Below are positions 40,833-49,736 of a DNA stretch of 50,437 nt, one piece after another. A program made the position numbers and the translations under genes. The DNA is from DASQLQ01 sp035629935. Its GTDB lineage: Bacteria; Actinomycetota; CADDZG01; WHSQ01. Every line of letters begins with the position of its first letter. Positions within the stretch are counted from its first letter, which is position 1. The stretch lies in NCBI GenBank assembly GCA_035629935.1, contig DASQLQ010000101.1, forward strand, positions 1-50,437. Reading direction: 5' to 3'. The notes beneath the pieces were generated by a model, which searched no databases, was not told the origin of the DNA, and was given only the letters and a program-made list of their open reading frames with translations.

Positions 40833-41680
40833 GCCGACCTGGGGCTCGCTTAGCCCCGTACCTGTTCGTCATACCCGGAGTGGGATGGCTGCTGTTGTTC
40901 TTCGCCATCCCCATGGTGACCATGTTCTCGGTTTCGCTGCAGCAGGGAACGCTCGAGAGTGGTTTCACGTTCACGAACCACTGGGCGAACTACACCGACG
41001 CGTTCGGCGACAGCTCGACCCAGATCTTCAGGTCGATCGGTTACGCGTCGATCGTCACGGCTGCAACGTTGGGGATCAGCTACCCGATGATGTACTGGAT
41101 CGCATTCAGAGGTGGCCGACGGAAGAACCTCTATCTGCTGTTGCTCCTTCTTCCATTCTTCACGCCGTTCTTGATCCGTACCTTGTCGTGGAAGTTCGTT
41201 CTGGCGGACTCGGGCATCTTCCTGGGGACGCTCAAGGACCTGGGCCTATTGGACGAGTCGTTCCGGTTGCTCGCAACTCCTATCGCGGTCATCGCCGGCA
41301 TGACTTACAACTTCTTGCCTTTCATGGCGCTCCCGGTTTACGTGGCCCTCGAGCAGATGGATCCGTCGCTTCTCGAGGCGTCTCAGGACCTCTATTCCAA
41401 CCGCATCCAATCGTTCCTGCGCGTCACCCTTCCGCTCTCGCTTCCCGGGATCTTTGCTGGATCGCTGCTGACATTCATCCCGTCGGTCGGTGACTACATC
41501 GATGCCGAACTATTGGGGAGTCCGCAGACCACGATGATCGGGAACGTGATCGAGCGTGAGTTCACGGATTCGTTCAACTATCCCGAGGGCGCCGCTCTTT
41601 CGTTCTTGCTGATGGCGGGGATCCTGATCGGCGTTGGTCTCTATGCACGGGCGCTGGGAACCGAGGAGTTGACCGGATGA
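40796..41680 (+). CDS. potB: Polyamine ABC transporter permease PotB
   Basis: Up to 294 residues with six membrane helices (first at about 22-45). The permease EAA loop reads EASQDLYSNRIQSFLRVTLP followed by LSLPGIFAG, the contact site for PotA. GTG 40796 gives a 37-nt overlap with potD and an 11-residue Arg-rich tail; CTG 40829, overlapping the potD stop as CTGA and preceded by GAGGTGG, would start just before the conserved basic turn and may be the real start. The stop overlaps potC by ATGA. Confidence 0.9.
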   Translation: MERALRRGGAGLSRPGARLAPYLFVIPGVGWLLLFFAIPMVTMFSVSLQQGTLESGFTFTNHWANYTDAFGDSSTQIFRSIGYASIVTAATLGISYPMMYWIAFRGGRRKNLYLLLLLLPFFTPFLIRTLSWKFVLADSGIFLGTLKDLGLLDESFRLLATPIAVIAGMTYNFLPFMALPVYVALEQMDPSLLEASQDLYSNRIQSFLRVTLPLSLPGIFAGSLLTFIPSVGDYIDAELLGSPQTTMIGNVIEREFTDSFNYPEGAALSFLLMAGILIGVGLYARALGTEELTG

Positions 41681-42477
41681 AGAAGGGCCGGTTCCTCCCG
41701 ATCTACACGGGCTTGGTCATCGCCTATCTGTTCATCCCGGTGATCGTGATGGTCATCTTCGGTTTCAATGACTACGAAGGCAAGTTCAACTTCACCTGGC
41801 GACGCCCCACGCTCGAGCATTACCGCACCTTGTTCGATATCCCGGAGCTCGTTCTTGCCCTCAAGAACTCATTACTGATCGCCTCTATCAGCACCTTGAT
41901 CGCGGTGACGCTTGGCAGCCTCATCGCTCTGGCGCTAACTCGTCACACCTTCCGCGGTCGGTCCGGGCTCAACTTGTTCATCTTCTTGCCGATGGCAACG
42001 CCGGAGATCGTGCTTGGGGTCTCCCTGCTTTCATTCTTCGTCACGCTCGGTCTGGATCGTGGCTTCGCGACGATCGTGATCGCACACGTGATGTTCTCGG
42101 TTTCGTACGTAGTCGTAACTGTGAAAGCGAGGATGGCCGGGTTCGACCGATCCCTGGAAGACGCGGCCAAGGACCTGGGGGCGCCCCCCTGGACGGCTTT
42201 TTGGACCGTGACCTTTCCCCTGATCTTCCCCGGCATCATGGCGGCCGGTCTGCTCGCGTTCGTCCTATCGATCGACGACTATGTGGTGACCGTATTCAAC
42301 GCGGGTGGGACCTTGACGTTGCCTCTGTGGATCTACGGCGTCACGAGGTTCGAGATCCCCGCCCAGATCAACGTGATGGGCACGCTCATCTTCATGCTCG
42401 GGATCGTCTACGTCGTCATCACTCTCATCCGCGGACGCGAGAAGGCAACTGTCCCGGTGCTGCTGGACAAGGGCTAG
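41677..42477 (+). CDS. potC: Polyamine ABC transporter permease PotC
   Basis: A 266-residue permease with six helices, the first at about 8-30. The EAA loop reads LEDAAKDLGAPPWTAFWTVT followed by FPLIFPGIMA. SIDDYVVTVFNAG in the fifth to sixth helix region is a PotC/PotI hallmark. ATG overlaps the potB stop. The convergent aminotransferase gene ends 4 nt downstream and no terminator separates them. Confidence 0.92.
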   Translation: MKKGRFLPIYTGLVIAYLFIPVIVMVIFGFNDYEGKFNFTWRRPTLEHYRTLFDIPELVLALKNSLLIASISTLIAVTLGSLIALALTRHTFRGRSGLNLFIFLPMATPEIVLGVSLLSFFVTLGLDRGFATIVIAHVMFSVSYVVVTVKARMAGFDRSLEDAAKDLGAPPWTAFWTVTFPLIFPGIMAAGLLAFVLSIDDYVVTVFNAGGTLTLPLWIYGVTRFEIPAQINVMGTLIFMLGIVYVVITLIRGREKATVPVLLDKG

Positions 42478-42481
42478 TCGC

Positions 42482-43852
42482 CTAGCTAGTGACCTCTTTG
42501 CAGTAATCCGAGAACACCTCGACGAACTTGTCGATGTCGGCTTCGGAGTGCTGGACAGAGATCGTCCACTGCTCTTCCTTCCCGGGCGTCTGGTACACGC
42601 CACGATTGATCATCCAGTACCAGAAGGCCTCGAAGAGAGAGTCATCGACTTCCTGGAAGTCGCGGTAACGCTCGAGCGGTTTGTCTCTGAACGTTATGGA
42701 GCCCTTGCAACCGAGGTCTGTCGTGACCGCAGCGACCCCAGCATCATCGAGAACCTTCTGACACCCTTCTGCGAGGCGAGTGCCGAGCACCGCGAGTTGC
42801 TTGTATGCCGCGTCGGTGAGCACTTCAGTGAGGGTCGCGAGCGCGGCTTCCATCGATAGGGGATTGCCGTTGAAGGTGCCGAGAGCGGCAACGCCATGCT
42901 CGATCTCGTCCATGATCTCGGCCTTGCCACCGAACGCACCTAGTGGGGTGCCGCCCCCTACCGCTTTGGCGAGGCAGACGAGGTCGGGTTGCACCCCATA
43001 CATCTCCGTTGCACCACCCGGGGCGATCGTGACGCCGGTCTTCACCTCGTCGAAGATAAGCACGACGGAGTGTTTGGTGCACAGCTCTCGGACGCTCTGG
43101 AGGTATCCCTCCTGGGGAACGACGATGCCGATGTTCATCATCACGGGCTCCATGATCATCGTTCCGATCCTGTCGCCGTGCTCCTCGAACACGCTGCGCA
43201 ATGCTTCGACGTCGTTGAATGGGACGACCATCGTGGAATCGGCGGTTTCCTTCGGTATGCCGCGCGAGAACGGGACACTCCACGGTCGCTCGTCGGGCCC
43301 GGCCGAATCCATCGTGGGGACGACCGAATACATAACCGCGTCGTGGTGACCATGGTACGAGCCTTCGATCTTCAGGAGGACGTCTTTGCCGGCGGCGGCT
43401 CGCCCCAAGCGCACGGCATCCATCGTTGCCTCGGTCCCCGAGTTCGTGAAGCGAACCTTCTCGATCCCGAAGCGGCGCTTTATCTCTTCGGCGACCTTGA
43501 CTGCGCTTTCGGTGGTCGCGGCGAAGTGAGTCCCGGTGGCAGCCGCCTTCTCGATCGCTTCACGGATGGCTGGGTGAGCGTGACCGACGACCATCGTGCC
43601 GAAACCATTGTGGTAGTCGATCAACTCGTTGCCGTCGACGTCGGTGAGCTTGCTGCCGTGACCTTCCTTCAGATAGAGGGGATATGGATCTCCGGCTTGG
43701 AAGGAGGACGACACACCGAACGGCATCGACTTCCCCGCGCGCTCGAAAAGCGCTAATGACTTCGGGGTTCGCTCCTCGTACCGCTTTATCTCTGCGGTCT
43801 GGATCTCTTCTGACTTGCCTGCCGGTGAGGTGGTAATGAACCGCTGAGCCAT
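42482..43852 (-). CDS. Class III aminotransferase of the glutamate-1-semialdehyde aminomutase type
   Basis: A 456-residue PLP enzyme. It has the HemL-like layout: SSSFQAGDPYPLYLKEGHGS, DGNELIDYHNGFGTMVVGHA, VRFTNSGTEATMDAVRLGRA, EGSYHGHHDAVMYS, LIFDEVKTGVTIAPGGATEM and the Schiff-base Lys in LVCLAKAVGGGTPLGAFGG. Real HemL is about 430 residues and sits with haem genes; here the neighbours are Pot and agmatinase genes, so an amine or amino-acid transaminase or mutase acting in polyamine breakdown is more likely. ATG 43852 follows GGAGG; it is divergent from the agmatinase gene with a 54-nt gap. Confidence 0.85.
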   Translation of the reverse strand: MAQRFITTSPAGKSEEIQTAEIKRYEERTPKSLALFERAGKSMPFGVSSSFQAGDPYPLYLKEGHGSKLTDVDGNELIDYHNGFGTMVVGHAHPAIREAIEKAAATGTHFAATTESAVKVAEEIKRRFGIEKVRFTNSGTEATMDAVRLGRAAAGKDVLLKIEGSYHGHHDAVMYSVVPTMDSAGPDERPWSVPFSRGIPKETADSTMVVPFNDVEALRSVFEEHGDRIGTMIMEPVMMNIGIVVPQEGYLQSVRELCTKHSVVLIFDEVKTGVTIAPGGATEMYGVQPDLVCLAKAVGGGTPLGAFGGKAEIMDEIEHGVAALGTFNGNPLSMEAALATLTEVLTDAAYKQLAVLGTRLAEGCQKVLDDAGVAAVTTDLGCKGSITFRDKPLERYRDFQEVDDSLFEAFWYWMINRGVYQTPGKEEQWTISVQHSEADIDKFVEVFSDYCKEVTS

Positions 43853-43906
43853 GATCCTCCGTTCTCCGTCGAACCTTCGGTGCCCCTCAGCTGCCAAGAT
43901 ACGAAT

Positions 43907-44893
43907 ATGAACCTAAGCCAACCGGGCGAACCGTCTTACTCAGGGATCCAAACGTTTCAAAAGGTCCCATTCGTCCTGGATCCGGATGAACTAAGAGGGG
44001 TTGACGTGGTCATCTTGGGGGCACCGATGGACGAGATGGTCACGCACCGGCCGGGCGCGAGGTTCGGGCCGCGAGAGATCAGGGCGGCAACGGACCTGGG
44101 GGCCGAAGGGTGGCACATGGACCTCGGGGTGGATCCCTTCGCCGATCTGAACGTGGTCGACCATGGTGACGCAGCTGTTCGTCCCGGCGATGCGCGGTTC
44201 AACCATCGTTCGATCAGGGAGGCCGTGGGCCGGGTTGTCGATTCGGGCGCGGTCCCCATAGTCCTGGGCGGGGATCATTCGATCTCGTTCCCCAACGTGG
44301 CGGCGGTCGCGGAGGGTGTGGCCTCGGGGTCGCTCGCCTGCATCCACTTCGATGCCCATACCGACACCGCAACGGAGAACTACGAGGTCGAGTGGTCCCA
44401 CGGCACGCCCTTCCGTCATCTGGTCGACGAGGGGATCCTGGCCGGCCCCCGTCTGGTTCAGATCGGGTTACGCGGTTGGTGGCCGAACCCGCCGGAGTGG
44501 GAGTGGGCCAGGGGGGCCGGCGTGCGCTGGCATCGCATGGAGAAAGTCATCGAAGAGGGGATCGATCGGGTTGTCGACAGTGCTCTCGCGGAAGTGAGTG
44601 ACGCCGATCACCTGTTCCTGTCGGTCGACATCGACGTGTTGGATCCCGCCTTCGCTCCCGGAACGGGCACGCCCGAACCCGGCGGGATGAGCACCAGGGA
44701 GTTGCTCCGAGCCGTGCGCAAGATCGTCAGCCGACGAGGTCTGGTGGGGATGGATCTCGTCGAGGTCTCCCCGCCGTACGACCACAGCGGGATCACGTCT
44801 ATGGCAGCGCATCGGACAGTCCTGGAAGCGATATCGGCGCTCGCTCTTCACAGGAGCGGGCGCGAGGCACGACCCGAGAACCCGACCGGCTAG
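43907..44893 (+). CDS. speB: Agmatinase / guanidinobutyrase family ureohydrolase
   Basis: A 328-residue arginase-fold enzyme that would split agmatine (or guanidinobutyrate) into urea and putrescine (or GABA). The two-manganese site is complete: LGGDHSISF, IHFDAHTDTATENYE and LSVDIDVLDPAFAPGTGTPE. RPGARFGPREIRAAT is a further family motif. ATG 43907 gives the usual N-terminus; GTG 43880 in frame is possible. Either product would feed the aldehyde dehydrogenase and aminotransferase genes upstream. The VanZ gene starts 5 nt after the stop. Confidence 0.9.
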   Translation: MNLSQPGEPSYSGIQTFQKVPFVLDPDELRGVDVVILGAPMDEMVTHRPGARFGPREIRAATDLGAEGWHMDLGVDPFADLNVVDHGDAAVRPGDARFNHRSIREAVGRVVDSGAVPIVLGGDHSISFPNVAAVAEGVASGSLACIHFDAHTDTATENYEVEWSHGTPFRHLVDEGILAGPRLVQIGLRGWWPNPPEWEWARGAGVRWHRMEKVIEEGIDRVVDSALAEVSDADHLFLSVDIDVLDPAFAPGTGTPEPGGMSTRELLRAVRKIVSRRGLVGMDLVEVSPPYDHSGITSMAAHRTVLEAISALALHRSGREARPENPTG

Positions 44894-44898
44894 ACCGG

Positions 44899-45459
44899 GT
44901 GGACGCATCCTGGGCGAACATCAATCAAGGTCTTTCGTTCCTCCTCCTAGCTCTGCCCCCGGTCTTCCTCGGCGCGCTCTTGGTGGCACGTCTCCGGATG
45001 GGCTCTGGTTACTCCCTGCAGAACGCGGTGATCCGGAGCGGTCTGGACGCTGCGCTGGCTCTATCGCTGGCCGGGATAGTCGTCGTGACGATGGTTCCGT
45101 CCCCGACCGTGATCGGTGGGCCGTTCTTCAACTTCGTCCCGGGTGCCGGGATCATCGAGCTCGCAGATGGGTCGGTCGATCGAACGATCCCTCTTGTCAA
45201 TCTCGTCTCCAACATCCTGCTGTTCATGCCACTCGGTTTCTTCTATGCACTTCGTTTCCACCGCGCACGACCGATCCTCACGGCATGCATCGTCGGTGTT
45301 TGTGTCTCATGTGCGATCGAGGTTTTTCAGGTCCTCTTGCCGGGGCGGACCGTGGATGTCGACGACGTGATCTTCAACGGTCTGGGCACACTCATCGGCG
45401 CGGTGGTGTCCTTGCCGGTCCCCCGCATGGCGGGGCGTCGCAGCGTCAGTGATAGATGA
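44899..45459 (+). CDS. VanZ-like membrane protein
   Basis: A 186-residue protein with about four or five membrane helices. VNLVSNILLFMPLGFFYALR and CAIEVFQVLLPGRTVDVDDV followed by FNGLGTLIGAVV are the VanZ-family signature. VanZ of enterococci gives low-level teicoplanin resistance; most family members have no known role. The GTG start follows the agmatinase stop by 5 nt and may be a passenger in that transcript. The 3' end overlaps the convergent transpeptidase gene by 14 nt. Confidence 0.85.
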   Translation: MDASWANINQGLSFLLLALPPVFLGALLVARLRMGSGYSLQNAVIRSGLDAALALSLAGIVVVTMVPSPTVIGGPFFNFVPGAGIIELADGSVDRTIPLVNLVSNILLFMPLGFFYALRFHRARPILTACIVGVCVSCAIEVFQVLLPGRTVDVDDVIFNGLGTLIGAVVSLPVPRMAGRRSVSDR

Positions 45460-46630
45460 TGACGCGAGTGCCGATATCCGCCAGCCCGTAGATCCATTGC
45501 GCGGCCCACATCGGAACTCGCGAACATCCGTGACTTGCCGGGTACGTAGGTACGGACGGCCACCCGTGGATAGCGCGGAGACCGTCGAAGTAGCTCGGGT
45601 AGTAGAGCCCGCCACCACTCGTTCCACCGAGTTTCCGGGACACTACGAAATGACCATCGTGCGTGATCCCCCCGGCCCCGGTGGACGTGTGAAGCACCCA
45701 CCGCACCTTCGCCTTGTCGACCACCAATAAGACCTGTCTTGTCTGGTCGATCTCGATGTGGAAGCGCTTCGTCTTCAGGCGTGGTCGTGGCCGGATCGGA
45801 TCGGCGAGCGATCGCCACGTGGCTGCCGACACGGTTCCGACCCGTGCTCGGCGCTGGACCTTGTTGAAGGCGATCACTGCGTCATAAGTCTTCGAGTCGT
45901 AGACGCGATCTGCCCCCGGGAGGTAATAGCCGAGGTCGATCAAGCGTTTCTCGAGCAGCTTGACCGAGCGACTGCGGGAGCCGGGGACGAGTGATGGGAG
46001 CGCTGTCACGAAAGCGGAGGTTCTGGCCCGGGCCGGCACCAGATCCGAACCGGCCGGCTGCACCATCGCCTTATAACGCCCCGGCTTGCGAACCACGAAG
46101 GACGTGTCGAAGCGAGGGCTGGTCATAAGCGGAGATCGTGTTGCGACCGGACGGCCGTTCCGCAGCAGGGTCACAACGACGCGGCCCCCATCGAGGAGGG
46201 GCTTGATCATCCCGCGGACCTTAGCCTTCCCAAAGAGGCCTGCCGGCTTCATGTTGAGGGTGAGCAGCGGCTTTACCCGAACGGTGACCGGCCCACTGAC
46301 CTTGTCCTCCCACTTAGCCCTCAACGTCGAGTTCTTCCTCGGCATAAGGCTCGTACGGAACCGACCCTCGTCATCCGCGATCGCACTGGCCACGATCTGA
46401 TCCGCCGCATCGACGATCTCGACGGTCTGTCCAACGGCCGACGGCTCGGTCACGATGCCGCTGAGCACGACCGCCCGACCGAAGGTCATTTGATCGCGTG
46501 AGGCGTCGAGCGAGACGATCTGGCTCTGGGCCGCAGCCGGTACGGCCGAGACAACGAGGGCGGCTGCGATCGCGGACACGCATGCCACTGCGATGGAGGG
46601 ACTAGTCCTGGTTCCGCGTCGGAGATGCAT
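45446..46630 (-). CDS. Exported L,D-transpeptidase (YkuD) with peptidoglycan-binding domain
   Basis: A 394-residue protein with a signal peptide (basic N-terminus, Ala-rich core, VPAAAQS). A beta-rich region of about 200 residues resembles Ig-like stalks; a peptidoglycan-binding type 1 domain follows (SVKLLEKRLIDLGYYLPG, YDAVIAFNKVQRR). The YkuD domain occupies about 270-394 with His355 and the SHGCSR motif, catalytic Cys369. It should make 3-3 cross-links in peptidoglycan or attach proteins. ATG 46630 gives a proper signal peptide; the frame stays open to 46819 over the catalase gene. It follows the catalase gene by 52 nt on the same strand. Confidence 0.93.
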   Translation of the reverse strand: MHLRRGTRTSPSIAVACVSAIAAALVVSAVPAAAQSQIVSLDASRDQMTFGRAVVLSGIVTEPSAVGQTVEIVDAADQIVASAIADDEGRFRTSLMPRKNSTLRAKWEDKVSGPVTVRVKPLLTLNMKPAGLFGKAKVRGMIKPLLDGGRVVVTLLRNGRPVATRSPLMTSPRFDTSFVVRKPGRYKAMVQPAGSDLVPARARTSAFVTALPSLVPGSRSRSVKLLEKRLIDLGYYLPGADRVYDSKTYDAVIAFNKVQRRARVGTVSAATWRSLADPIRPRPRLKTKRFHIEIDQTRQVLLVVDKAKVRWVLHTSTGAGGITHDGHFVVSRKLGGTSGGGLYYPSYFDGLRAIHGWPSVPTYPASHGCSRVPMWAAQWIYGLADIGTRVIIYH

Positions 46631-46682
46631 AGGTGAGCAACTATGCGCTGCTGGAAGGCCCGTGAAAAGCACCTTTGCGGTA

Positions 46683-47627
46683 CTAGTTCTCTCTTCGAAC
46701 TCCGGCTCTCCGGAATACCGACTCACTGTATGCGTGTGGGCGAGCATGCAGGATCCGGTCGTTGGACGGTTCGATCCCATCGGGCACGCGTGTGGGGTCG
46801 AACACGAGCACATCGCCATCCCGCTCCCGGTCCGTCGCCAACCCGGTGACCTCGAGGCGGCCTAGCTCGACCTGCTCTCGCTCACTAGGCCACGCAGCGG
46901 TTGGGTCGTCTATGGGATCGGAGTCGCCGGCGATCTGTGCCCACAGCAAGAAAGTTGCGGAACCATCGGCGAATCGTTCCTGGAGCTCGTCGGTCAGATG
47001 TTCCGGGTCCAACTTCTTGGCCTCATCCTTCTCGAGCCACGCCTCGCCCGCCTCCGGCTCCCATCGATACCGGATCCATCGAGAACCCCCGTCCGGGTCG
47101 ACGAACTTGAAAGCGTGCACGGCGAAGTAGGTACAGCGCGCGTAACTCACCGGCGGTTGGGCGAGCATGGCCGCTTCCACCGCGGGGACCGCTTCGGGGT
47201 GTGCCTGGAGGAAAGCCCCGATCTTCTCCATGTCGATCTCGCCCGTATCTTCCTTGGGCTGCCGTGCGAGTGTGAGCTCCAGGAAGTCTTCCGGGGTCCG
47301 AGCAACGAAAACAGGGATGGTCACCGCCGAGATATCGGTGGTAGAGGCGTCCTCCAGATAGAACTTCACGGCCATCCCACGACTGTCGGATGAAGTGTCC
47401 CGCGCTCCGGGGTTGCCGCTCGCGTTGGAGAACCGCACGTGGGTGCGCACAGGTTGGCCCTGCATGTGAGGGGCGCGGGTGAGCTTCGATGCCTGGGGGG
47501 TCGCGGTAAAGGTTCCGGAGCACAGCGTGCCTTTCGCGTGGACCCCGCGGTGGCCGGAGTGTGCGCCATAGATCCCATTGAGGGCATCGACGATCTGGGC
47601 CCACAACGAGCGGTCTTCGGCGTCCAT
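46683..47627 (-). CDS. Small catalase-related haem peroxidase
   Basis: A 314-residue catalase-fold protein without the extra domains of full catalases (about 480 or more residues). The distal His is in HRGVHAKGTL (His30), VRFSNASG and RGMAVKFY are conserved core motifs, FDPTRVPDGIEPSNDRILHA leads to the proximal Tyr in RPHAYSES (Tyr300). Small family members (SrpA-like) usually act as organic peroxidases. There is no signal peptide. The start lies 169 nt from the divergent secreted-protein gene; the transpeptidase gene follows and may be cotranscribed. Confidence 0.88.
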   Translation of the reverse strand: MDAEDRSLWAQIVDALNGIYGAHSGHRGVHAKGTLCSGTFTATPQASKLTRAPHMQGQPVRTHVRFSNASGNPGARDTSSDSRGMAVKFYLEDASTTDISAVTIPVFVARTPEDFLELTLARQPKEDTGEIDMEKIGAFLQAHPEAVPAVEAAMLAQPPVSYARCTYFAVHAFKFVDPDGGSRWIRYRWEPEAGEAWLEKDEAKKLDPEHLTDELQERFADGSATFLLWAQIAGDSDPIDDPTAAWPSEREQVELGRLEVTGLATDRERDGDVLVFDPTRVPDGIEPSNDRILHARPHAYSESVFRRAGVRREN

Positions 47628-47796
47628 GATGCAACCCTAGCCCTTCGACGTTTTGTCCCGTTCGCGCAGCTCGCGTGGTTCTTTTTGATACTGCTTTGGA
47701 GGCTTCCGCTACTAAATGAACCGAAGTGCCTAGACAGGTAAGCGGAACAGAATCAGGCTCAGGAAGCCAGTTCGAAAACGAATCTCGGGAGGTTCC

Positions 47797-48342
47797 ATGC
47801 AGCGTCGCACGTCGAGGTCGATCCTTCTTGCCGTTATCTCTCTTTGGTTGGTAGGTCTGTGGGGTATGAGCGTCGGAGCGTCGACGAACGCTTCGGTCGT
47901 GGCGACTCAAAGCTGCGTCCCGGGTCCGCTGCCTCCGCCCGTCGGCTGCCCGCCCACCTCGGCCTCCCCGTCTGGATCTGGGTCCCCATCCGCGTCGGGA
48001 TCGCCGTCCTCTTCGCCCTCATCCTCACCATCGCAGTCGCCGACGCCCAGGCCGGAGCCTGAGGACAGCAAGTCCACGATCTCCATCAAGTACAAGAGCA
48101 AGAAGTTCTCGGGAGCGGTCAAGTCCTCGAGCGAGTGCCAGGTCGGCCGCAACGTTGTCGTGAAGAAGAAGGGCAAGAAGGTTAAGACCGTTGGGAAGAC
48201 CAAGACTGTGGCCGGCGGCAAATGGAAGGTTGCCTATCCGAAGCCCCGCGGCAAGAAGTACTACGCCAAGGTCAAGACCAGCAACGCCGAGAGTGGCGGT
48301 ACGTGCAGAGGCGCAAAGTCCAAGACGATCAGGGCCGGCTAG
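47797..48342 (+). CDS. Small secreted protein with Ser/Pro linker and Lys-rich domain
   Basis: A 181-residue protein after a GGGAGG ribosome site. Signal peptide (RRTSRSILLAVISLWLVGLW), a Cys-containing Pro-rich stretch, a low-complexity Ser/Pro/Gly linker (about 53-88), then a basic, probably beta-sandwich domain (about 90-181) with Cys113 and Cys171 placed for a disulfide and many Lys residues (VVVKKKGKKVKTVGK, KYYAKVK). I do not recognise a named family; such modules occur on actinobacterial surface proteins. The charge suggests binding to wall polymers. Its stop shares CTAG with the convergent oxidase stop. Confidence 0.75.
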   Translation: MQRRTSRSILLAVISLWLVGLWGMSVGASTNASVVATQSCVPGPLPPPVGCPPTSASPSGSGSPSASGSPSSSPSSSPSQSPTPRPEPEDSKSTISIKYKSKKFSGAVKSSSECQVGRNVVVKKKGKKVKTVGKTKTVAGGKWKVAYPKPRGKKYYAKVKTSNAESGGTCRGAKSKTIRAG

Positions 48343-49727
48343 AGACCGATCAAGCTTTTTATGACCCGGCCGCGCCTCGTTGGGCGGCCGGTTCTCTCTT
48401 CTAGATCATCTGCGTAAGCCATCGCCTTCAGCGCGAGGTTCACACCGATCCAGCGCGCGGGCTCAGGCTCCCAAGAACGTGACCGGTGATTGACCCATGG
48501 AAGTTTCGTCAGTGCCGTGTCGCGCTTGAGGACCAGGTCCCTGAGCGTGCGGCCGGCGAGGTTCGTTGTCGAGACGCCATCCCCCGCGTAGCCTCCGGCC
48601 CAGGCAAGACCTGATGTTGGGTCGTGTCCAACGGAAGTGAACCAATCTCTCGGCACGCCGATCGGCCCACCCCACCTGTGAGTTATCTCTGCGTCGCGGG
48701 TGGCCGGGAACAGCTCGCCTAGGACGTCTCTGATCGCCTCGAACATGCGGGGCTCGCGATCGTTCTCATCCGAGATGGTCGATCCGAAGTGATACGGCGC
48801 TCCCCGGCCCCCGATCGCGATGCGTCCATCGACCGTCCGCTGGGCGTAGATCAACAGGTGTCGTCCATCGTGGATCGTCTCCGCGTTCGACCAACCGATG
48901 TCATCCCACGCCGACTGGGGGAGTGGCTCGGTTCCGATCATCAGCGAGTAGAGGGGCATCAGCCGCCGCTTGTTCTTCGGAAGCTGAGCGGTATACGCCT
49001 CGGTACCGCGGACGACCACGTCCGCCGTAACCGTTCCTCCGGGTGTCGTCACTCGCCGAGTAGCGAGCTCGGTCGCCGCGGTCCCCTCGTAGATCGTCGC
49101 CCCCAACCTTTCGACGACGCGCGCCAGCCCCCTAACGAGTTTCGCCGGATGGACCCGGGCGCAATGTGGCGTGTAACGGGCTCCGTGACATTGCTCCATC
49201 CCCACACGACCCAGAACCTCGTCGGCTTCGAGCCAGCGGAAGTCTTCCTCGCCGAAACCCCACTCTCGCTCATCCTGGAGCTCTTCTTTGATGCGAGTCA
49301 CATGTGTAGGCGATGTGGCGACGGTCAGTGTTCCGCCTTTGTGGAAGTCGAAATCGAAGTTTTCCTCGATACCTACGCGACCAACCTCGTCGACCGTGTC
49401 GAACATCTCGCGTTGCATGGCGATCGCGGCCTCCCGGCCGTAGCGCTTAGCAATCTTCGATGCCGGGGCCGCGAACAAGGCAGAACACCAACCGCCATTG
49501 CGACCAGAGGCTCCGAAGCCGGCGATCTCTCGCTCCACGAGGGCCACACGCAGACCGGGATCTGCTTTCAGCAAGTAGTAGGCGGTCCAGAGACCCGTGT
49601 AGCCGGCTCCGACGATGGCTACGTCCACATCCAGGTTCTCGCCGAGAGGGGGGCGGGGTGCCAGGTCGTCGTCGACCTGGTCGAGCCACATGCTGTAGCT
49701 CCGGTAGTTCTTCTCTGGTTTTGTCAT
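48339..49727 (-). CDS. FAD-dependent amine oxidase, PuuB/DadA-like
   Basis: A 462-residue FAD oxidoreductase of the D-amino-acid-oxidase type. The dinucleotide fold is VDVAIVGAGYTGLWTAYYLL at about 33-52, followed by VALVEREIAGFGASGRNGGW, the pattern of gamma-glutamylputrescine oxidase (PuuB). The C-terminal FAD site is WAGGYAGDGVSTTNLAGRTL. In the neighbourhood of the Pot importer, agmatinase and aminobutyraldehyde dehydrogenase it probably oxidises putrescine or its glutamyl adduct; no PuuA-like ligase is in the window. ATG 49727 is preferred; the frame remains open far upstream, over the MFS gene. The divergent MFS start is only 9 nt away. Confidence 0.87.
   Translation of the reverse strand: MTKPEKNYRSYSMWLDQVDDDLAPRPPLGENLDVDVAIVGAGYTGLWTAYYLLKADPGLRVALVEREIAGFGASGRNGGWCSALFAAPASKIAKRYGREAAIAMQREMFDTVDEVGRVGIEENFDFDFHKGGTLTVATSPTHVTRIKEELQDEREWGFGEEDFRWLEADEVLGRVGMEQCHGARYTPHCARVHPAKLVRGLARVVERLGATIYEGTAATELATRRVTTPGGTVTADVVVRGTEAYTAQLPKNKRRLMPLYSLMIGTEPLPQSAWDDIGWSNAETIHDGRHLLIYAQRTVDGRIAIGGRGAPYHFGSTISDENDREPRMFEAIRDVLGELFPATRDAEITHRWGGPIGVPRDWFTSVGHDPTSGLAWAGGYAGDGVSTTNLAGRTLRDLVLKRDTALTKLPWVNHRSRSWEPEPARWIGVNLALKAMAYADDLEERTGRPTRRGRVIKSLIGL
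48366..48402 (+). terminator. GC hairpin after the Lys-rich protein gene, inside the 3' end of the oxidase gene
   Basis: CCGGCCGC (48366-48373) pairs with GCGGCCGG (48384-48391), then TTCTCTCTTCT. It lies 24 nt after the plus-strand stop and overlaps the last codons of the minus-strand oxidase. Confidence 0.5.
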
Positions 49728-49736
49728 CCTTGTTCG

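Noticed and set aside
42482..43852. Naming the aminotransferase hemL
   Set aside because: Similarity to glutamate-1-semialdehyde aminomutase is clear but no haem gene is nearby and the setting is polyamine metabolism.
47953..48060. Ser/Pro-rich repetitive stretch as a DNA repeat or CRISPR-like array
   Set aside because: It is an in-frame low-complexity linker of a secreted protein, without regular spacers.
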